56,428 nt of DNA from an uncultured bacterium (GTDB taxonomy: Bacteria; Cyanobacteriota; Vampirovibrionia; Gastranaerophilales; Gastranaerophilaceae). Each line of letters opens with the position of its first letter. Position 1 is the first letter of the stretch. The notes under the pieces were generated by a model. The model saw only the letters and a program-made list of their open reading frames with translations, was not told the origin of the DNA and ran no database searches. The translations under genes were made by a program, and so were the position numbers. Where the stretch lies: the NCBI GenBank assembly GCA_902777605.1, contig CACYUI010000008.1, forward strand, positions 1 through 56,428, written 5' to 3'. This document shows, piece by piece, positions 51,571 to 56,428 of the stretch.

Positions 51571-52549
51571 TTATATTGAACAAAAAAAGAATATGCACTT
51601 ATATTTTCAAGTAGGTGATAGCAAGTATGCTATTAATACTGATAATGTTTTGGAGATAATGAAGCTTCCTGCATTAGATTATCCTCAGAAACTTCCTAAT
51701 AATATAGTTGGGCTTTTAAAATATAATAACTTCGTTATAAATGTAATTGATATAAGATTCTATTTAGACATTGAAGTTTTGCCATATACTACAGAAAATG
51801 AATTGTTAATCGTCAAAACAGACGAATCTATTTTTGGTATTATAACCGATAAGGTTATTGGCATTTTGTCTTTTAATGCTGCGCTTGTTGATTCAATTCC
51901 TTTTGTTGACGGAAAGATGATAATAGACTCTTTATATAAATTGAATAAAGAGACAATGTTTATCATTAATACTTATGCAATTGAAAAATTGTTAAAAGAA
52001 CATGGAGATTGGGTAGAAGCAAATATTGCCTCATTGTTTCCGCAAGATAGTGCGTCGAAAGAAATATTTGCACAAAGAGCACTTGCTATGTCTGAAAAAA
52101 CTACATTAAGCTTAGTATCAGAATTTTCCAAAAGTAAATACATTTCATTCAATTTAAACAATGACTCATATTGTATAGAGCTTAGTTATATTAAAGAAGT
52201 TTTAAAAGACACTATTATAACTGATATTCCCGGAACTCCTGATTTTATTGAAGGAATTATAAATCTCCGAGGAGATTATATTACAGTACTTAATTTGAAA
52301 AAATTTTTATCAATACCTTCAGAAGAAATTCAAGAACATAAGCCGGTCATAATAGTTAGGTGTAATGAATTGGAACTGGCATTTTTGATTGACCAAATTA
52401 ACCAATTATTTGAGGCACAAATTGACAAAATTTTAGATTCAGGAGATGGTTATTTTCAAAGTGAATTCATATATCGGGATATACCATACACCATTCTTAA
52501 TGTGGAAAAAATCTTTGCTGACAAAAAAATCATAGTTACTGATATGTAG
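51557..52549 (+). CDS. Double CheW-domain coupling protein
   Basis: 330 residues, two CheW folds in one chain without a receiver. The first (about 10-145) begins LYFQVGDSKYAINTDNVLEI with LKYNNFVINVIDIRFYL. The second (about 190-325) has YISFNLNNDSYCIELSYIKEVL and GIINLRGDYITVLNLKKFL, the most canonical CheW strand pair. The domains are joined by a helical linker. It would couple the MCP to the CheA-REC kinase. Translation is coupled to the REC-GGDEF gene. Duplicated CheW is unusual and may bridge two receptor or kinase units. Confidence 0.9.
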   Translation: MESSNYIEQKKNMHLYFQVGDSKYAINTDNVLEIMKLPALDYPQKLPNNIVGLLKYNNFVINVIDIRFYLDIEVLPYTTENELLIVKTDESIFGIITDKVIGILSFNAALVDSIPFVDGKMIIDSLYKLNKETMFIINTYAIEKLLKEHGDWVEANIASLFPQDSASKEIFAQRALAMSEKTTLSLVSEFSKSKYISFNLNNDSYCIELSYIKEVLKDTIITDIPGTPDFIEGIINLRGDYITVLNLKKFLSIPSEEIQEHKPVIIVRCNELELAFLIDQINQLFEAQIDKILDSGDGYFQSEFIYRDIPYTILNVEKIFADKKIIVTDM

Positions 52550-52598
52550 TTTAAATAAAGTATAGTTACAAATTGTAAAATGTGATAATATAGTCTAT

Positions 52599-55175
52599 AT
52601 GGGACATTTTAAAAAAAAGTCAATAGCTTTAATTGTGGCATCTTTTTTGACAGTTGCAAGTTCTGTTGTAGCAGATGGCTATATAAACACTGTCAAAGCT
52701 CTTAAATTTGAAGATACACCTCAAGGGACAAATCTTACTATTTCTACGCAAAGTTCTTATAGTGGAACAATAAACCTTGTCAAACGAGATGCAAATACAT
52801 ATGTGATAATGCTTCCGGAAATAAGCAGCGAAAAAGGGCTATCTCCTACTTTAACTCCAAATATTAATAGCGTTGATATAAAAACAATACCATATACATC
52901 ATCCGGAAAAGGGTATACAAAAATTACCGTAAAAACATCTTCCGGTATTGCAATAACGACCAATAATACAGTATATACACCCGAGTTAAAAGATGATGAA
53001 AAAACACCTTCAGATATGTCAAACAACTATGACAATATGCATATTCGTAATGATGAAAAAAGGTATTCAAACACGCGTGATATAAATAATTATAGCAAGC
53101 AGAGAAATTATGATAGAAATGATAGAGTAAATGATACATATTCGGCTCAACAACAAACAGCAAAAATAGATAAAAACATTGAAAATAAAAATTTAAATAA
53201 TTCTATTCAAAAAGAAGTAAACTCAGAACCAATTACTAATACAGAAGAAAATTATAGTAATATAGAAAATCAAAAGGTAAATACAGAAGTTGGTCCAAAA
53301 CAGGCAAAAGCTGAGGATTTAATATATTTTTTGGGCGGATTATTATTGGTTATAACTATAGTGGTATTTTTGTATATTAAGTCAAAGCAAAAACTTTCCG
53401 AAATGGTTGGTGATCAATCTGACTTGGATTTTTCTGATGATTCAAAACAAAATAAAAAACCAACTAAATCGCAATCAGCATCTTCAAGAAAAATAAGGCA
53501 AACTATTGCGCAGCTTGATAGAATGTATGCAAAGCCAGCGAATATGTCTTTTAGTAAGGTAGATGAAAATTCACAAACTGTAAGTGATCCTTCAAATGAA
53601 ACCGTTGAAGAAGATAATATAGTTGATCTTGATGAACTTTTCCAACAGCAAAAAAAAGAGCAAGAAATAATCAATAAAGATAATACAGAAGAAGAAGAAG
53701 AAAATGAAGCTTTAGATGCATTTTTAAGTAGTTTTTCTTTTGATGAAGATTCGCAAAAAGATAATTTTGATGAGCAAAAAATAAACGAAGGTCTATACAA
53801 TCAGTATATTAATGATGAGACTCTAAAGTTTACACATGATGATGTAAACAAAATAAATGCATTAATGAAAAACGAAATAAGTGAGTCCGCAGTAAACGAT
53901 ATGCTCAAAGAAAAAACAGTGCCTAAACCGACAAAACTATCGAAAAAAGAAATCCTTGAGCAATTGATGACTACATTGACTGTTAAACAAAATATAGTAT
54001 TTTCAAGAGATGATGTAGTTGCATTAAATAAATTAATCAGTGTTGAATTGGATAATGATTTTATAACTGATTTGCGCACAAATCCGGAAAGAGTGCAAAA
54101 AATGCGCAGAGAAATTGAAGAACGAAGCGTAAGTGCATCCAAAAAAGTTAATGAGATTTTGACATTAAATGTTAAAGATATGTTGCCGGATTTGTCAGAA
54201 GCATTGAAAAAACAAGGGAAAAGAGCAATAGAATCAGAGGCAAAGCCGGAAGTTATTTATTATAATGAAGGATATGAATATACTACCCTTTCTATTAAAA
54301 ATGAACTTCCGGATTTACATTCGGAAAAAAATATCAAATCAAATACATATAGACCCTCTGATGATGTTGAATATTCCGTTGAGGGGTATGATGCACCAAC
54401 ATTGAAAATTGATGATATACTGCCGGATTTAAAGGATGTTAAAGCTCATCCTAAAAAATATGAAGAAAAAAAACAAAGTCCGGTGAAAGTAAATGAAAAA
54501 GAACTGCTGAAAAATATAAATAATGTTTCTTTCAAACCATTTTATGATGGAAATGAAGATTTTGAAATAATTAATAAACCGGAAGATTTCATTTCAGAAG
54601 AAGATATACATCAAGAATTTGAAGATTTCACAAATTTTGAAATTATAAATAATGATGATTTAAATAATGTAAATGATAATAAAGAGGAGTCTATAGAGCT
54701 AGAAGAGAATAGTTTTTATGATTTAGACGAAAATATTGAAGAAGTTCAAGATGTTGTCGAAGAAATTCCAGATGAAGATATTTTGAGGATTTTGGAGGAA
54801 GAAAAGGTCAAAAATTCCCAACAATGTTCTAGTGAAAAGGTAGCAAATGAGACAAAAACACAAGAACAAATCTCTACTCCAAGTATTTGTGTAATAGACA
54901 ATGAAACTTACAAAATAATAAAAACTCAAAATTTTACAGACAGAATGGGGTGCTATCTAGCTAAAAGTGATGAGGGATATGCTATTTTAGGTTATGTAGG
55001 AAATAAAATCTTTAAAATAAAATATTATGAAAAATTAAGTTCTGAAAATTTACAATCGAGAGTTAGCGAAAAATTACCTGATGGTTCTTTAAGATATATA
55101 GTAAGAATAGGATTGCATAAATTTATATTAAATGTAAGTCAAGATGATATGGAGTATGTAATGGATTTATGCTAA
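52599..55175 (+). CDS. FimV-like single-pass membrane protein with large acidic cytoplasmic region
   Basis: 858 residues. Signal-anchor (about 4-24), a periplasmic beta-rich AMIN-like domain (about 25-125; VKALKFEDTPQGTNLTI), a Asn/Asp-rich linker, one TM helix (about 243-262), then about 590 cytoplasmic residues rich in Glu/Asp. Within these are two related helical units (LKFTHDDVNKINALM at 409 and IVFSRDDVVALNKLI at 466) and three copies of a short T-L-x-[IV]-x-[DN]-x-LPDL motif at 522, 563 and 601. The C-terminal about 75 residues form a separate compact domain. The layout parallels FimV of Pseudomonas (peptidoglycan-facing domain, TM, acidic cytoplasm), but no direct sequence match is claimed. 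It has no clear Shine-Dalgarno; it overlaps the lipoprotein gene by 7 bp. Confidence 0.7.
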   Translation: MGHFKKKSIALIVASFLTVASSVVADGYINTVKALKFEDTPQGTNLTISTQSSYSGTINLVKRDANTYVIMLPEISSEKGLSPTLTPNINSVDIKTIPYTSSGKGYTKITVKTSSGIAITTNNTVYTPELKDDEKTPSDMSNNYDNMHIRNDEKRYSNTRDINNYSKQRNYDRNDRVNDTYSAQQQTAKIDKNIENKNLNNSIQKEVNSEPITNTEENYSNIENQKVNTEVGPKQAKAEDLIYFLGGLLLVITIVVFLYIKSKQKLSEMVGDQSDLDFSDDSKQNKKPTKSQSASSRKIRQTIAQLDRMYAKPANMSFSKVDENSQTVSDPSNETVEEDNIVDLDELFQQQKKEQEIINKDNTEEEEENEALDAFLSSFSFDEDSQKDNFDEQKINEGLYNQYINDETLKFTHDDVNKINALMKNEISESAVNDMLKEKTVPKPTKLSKKEILEQLMTTLTVKQNIVFSRDDVVALNKLISVELDNDFITDLRTNPERVQKMRREIEERSVSASKKVNEILTLNVKDMLPDLSEALKKQGKRAIESEAKPEVIYYNEGYEYTTLSIKNELPDLHSEKNIKSNTYRPSDDVEYSVEGYDAPTLKIDDILPDLKDVKAHPKKYEEKKQSPVKVNEKELLKNINNVSFKPFYDGNEDFEIINKPEDFISEEDIHQEFEDFTNFEIINNDDLNNVNDNKEESIELEENSFYDLDENIEEVQDVVEEIPDEDILRILEEEKVKNSQQCSSEKVANETKTQEQISTPSICVIDNETYKIIKTQNFTDRMGCYLAKSDEGYAILGYVGNKIFKIKYYEKLSSENLQSRVSEKLPDGSLRYIVRIGLHKFILNVSQDDMEYVMDLC

Positions 55176-56191
55176 AAAAGTTCATTGCGTCAATAGTTAT
55201 GCTGGTATTTATAACAGCATGTACGAACCAACAGTCTAAAGAGGAATTGTCATTTTCCTCTTGGGGTTCTATAACTGAGGTACAAGTTATACACAAAGTA
55301 ATATCTGATTTTGAGAAGCAAAATCCTGAAATACAGGTAAAGTTTATGCATATTCCTCAAAATTATTTTCAGAAATTACATCTTTTGTTTGCAGCATCTA
55401 CTCCTCCGGATGTAATTTTTATAAATAGCTTATATTTGCCTGTATACGCAGATGAACTCATTGATTTATCACAAATATTTGATTTTGCTCCGTTTTATGA
55501 AAAAAGTGTCGTAGCATTAAGTAGTGGCGGAAAGAAATTAGCAGTTCCAAGAGATGTTTCAAATTTTGTATTATATTATAACAAGAATATTGTAAAAAGT
55601 CCTAAAATTACAAACATAAGTGAATTAGAGAGCGTGCTATCAAAAGCAACAACAACCAAACACTGGGGAATAAGTTTTGAAAGAGATGTTTTTTTAGCGG
55701 AACCGTATACTTTGACATTAGGGGTTGATAAAGGAATAAATTTTTATAAAAATATAGAAGGAAAATATGCACCAAAACCTTCCGATGTTGGAAGTTCTAC
55801 TCTAGCGCAAATGTTTTTGGATGAGAAATTGGCATTTTATTTATCAGGTAGATGGATGTATCCCAAAATAAGTTCTACCGCAAAGTTTCCTTTTGGAATC
55901 ATTTTATTCCCGGGTAATGTTGCAGCAGACAGTTCAGGGTGGGCAATTTCCAAAAATACAAAACATAGAGATGCTGCCATAAAATTTGTAAAATATTTAT
56001 CATCAAAAGAGAGTATAGATTATTTTACGCAAACAGGCTTAATTGTGCCTGCAAGAATTGATTCTTCGCATGCATTAAATAATCCAAAGGAGAAGGTGTT
56101 TTTGGGTTCAATTAATACGTCAGTTCATGTAGAGCGAGGGAAGGATTATAATAAAAATCGAGATAAATTGAATAAACAATACTTTAATTAG
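55169..56191 (+). CDS. Extracellular solute-binding lipoprotein (ABC family 1)
   Basis: 340 residues. Lipoprotein signal peptide with lipobox FITAC, C18 lipidated. The mature protein has the family-1 fold: SFSSWGSITEVQVIHKVISD, FMHIPQNYFQKLHLLFAAST, PPDVIFINSLYLPVYAD, PRDVSNFVLYYNKN and a closing KHRDAAIKFVKYLSSKES. Such proteins bind sugars or oligosaccharides. No permease or ATPase genes follow; a tRNA lies next. It is translationally coupled to the FimV-like gene (7-bp overlap), so a sensory role, delivering ligand information to that locus, is possible. Transport with a distant permease is the alternative. Confidence 0.88.
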   Translation: MLKKFIASIVMLVFITACTNQQSKEELSFSSWGSITEVQVIHKVISDFEKQNPEIQVKFMHIPQNYFQKLHLLFAASTPPDVIFINSLYLPVYADELIDLSQIFDFAPFYEKSVVALSSGGKKLAVPRDVSNFVLYYNKNIVKSPKITNISELESVLSKATTTKHWGISFERDVFLAEPYTLTLGVDKGINFYKNIEGKYAPKPSDVGSSTLAQMFLDEKLAFYLSGRWMYPKISSTAKFPFGIILFPGNVAADSSGWAISKNTKHRDAAIKFVKYLSSKESIDYFTQTGLIVPARIDSSHALNNPKEKVFLGSINTSVHVERGKDYNKNRDKLNKQYFN

Positions 56192-56261
56192 TAATGAGAA
56201 TGGTCTTGCAAAGCTTGCAAAAAAATATTTATATGCTATTTTAGTAGTTGAAAACAGATGT

Positions 56262-56335
56262 GCGTCTGTAGCTCAGCTGGATAGAGCATCTGCCTTCTAA
56301 GCAGAGGGTCGCGCGTTCGAATCGCGCCAGGCGTA
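56262..56335 (+). tRNA. tRNA-Arg (anticodon TCT)
   Basis: 74 nt folding as a full cloverleaf: acceptor GCGTCTG / CAGGCGT (one G-T closing and one internal wobble), D-stem GCTC/GAGC, anticodon loop CTTCTAA giving anticodon TCT, T-arm with GTTCGAATC, and discriminator A. CCA is not encoded. It is followed directly by a terminator, so it is transcribed alone or as the end of a unit. Confidence 0.95.
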
Positions 56336-56375
56336 AATTAAAGAGGATAGGGTATATTCCTATCCTCTTTAATTT
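56336..56375 (+). terminator. Intrinsic terminator after tRNA-Arg
   Basis: A stem of 16 or more bp (AATTAAAGAGGATAGG / CCTATCCTCTTTAATT) with a 7-nt loop, then TTT. The last about 50 bp of the window beyond it show nothing identifiable. Confidence 0.92.
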
Positions 56376-56428
56376 TTGTTTGGTAGCAGTGAGAACCGCT
56401 TTTTGCGCGTTCGGCGGATTTTGGCTAG

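Overview
The window comes from an AT-rich, Gram-negative-type, anaerobic fermentative bacterium. The best guess is a gut Gastranaerophilales / Melainabacteria-like relative of Cyanobacteria. Supporting signs are paired type IV pseudopilins with a GFTLAEVLITLTIIG head, a cyanobacterial-style CHASE2 adenylate cyclase, a CsaB pyruvyl transferase next to a heptosyltransferase-like GT9, AdhE plus [FeFe] hydrogenases under a Rex repressor, and a small NVNFG-type protein. This placement is inference; no rRNA is present to confirm it.

Layout. 1-2.2 kb: a partial amidohydrolase, a repeat-rich gap, a broken small gene and an ORF6N protein preceded by a perfect palindrome. 2.3-7.1 kb: a YbhG-F-S-R type ABC exporter operon whose genes carry in-frame copies of a G-rich palindromic repeat. 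7.2-12.9 kb: envelope genes (secreted unknown, AI-2E permease, VanX-like dipeptidase, GT8, MFS) and a frameshifted small gene. 12.9-16.9 kb: a repeat-dense gap, two tandem pseudopilins, a doubly frameshifted flippase and another broken gene. 17-26.6 kb: adhE, then rex with a co-directional operon of two thioredoxin-like [2Fe-2S] proteins, a PAS-containing sensory-type [FeFe] hydrogenase, a SpoIIE-type phosphatase, a second [FeFe] hydrogenase and an iron alcohol dehydrogenase. 26.7-43.4 kb: mostly housekeeping genes (HD protein, prmA, priA, rpe, dCMP deaminase, ftsH, PAP2, GT2/GT9, csaB, KDG kinase, KDPG aldolase) with two candidate RNA elements. 43.5-56.2 kb: an adenylate cyclase, coaD, and a chemosensory-like locus with a CheA-REC hybrid, an MCP lacking a periplasmic domain, a REC-GGDEF cyclase, a double-CheW protein, a FimV-like membrane protein and a solute-binding lipoprotein. 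A tRNA-Arg closes the window.

How the genes may work together. The 17-26.6 kb block reads as a redox-controlled ethanol/hydrogen fermentation module: NADH/NAD+ sensed by Rex, H2 or redox state sensed by the PAS hydrogenase and passed to the phosphatase. The 43.5-56.2 kb block resembles, gene role by gene role, the Pil-Chp/FimV/adenylate-cyclase circuit that controls type IV pili in Pseudomonas. Here it has a diguanylate cyclase output and carries no CheR, CheB or stand-alone CheY. The pseudopilins at 13.7-15.1 kb show that the genome has type IV pilus-like machinery to control. The least explained pieces are the structured element with a 25-codon hydrophobic ORF at 27.6-27.8 kb, the C-rich RNA candidate at 35.85-35.96 kb, and the coding palindromic repeats.
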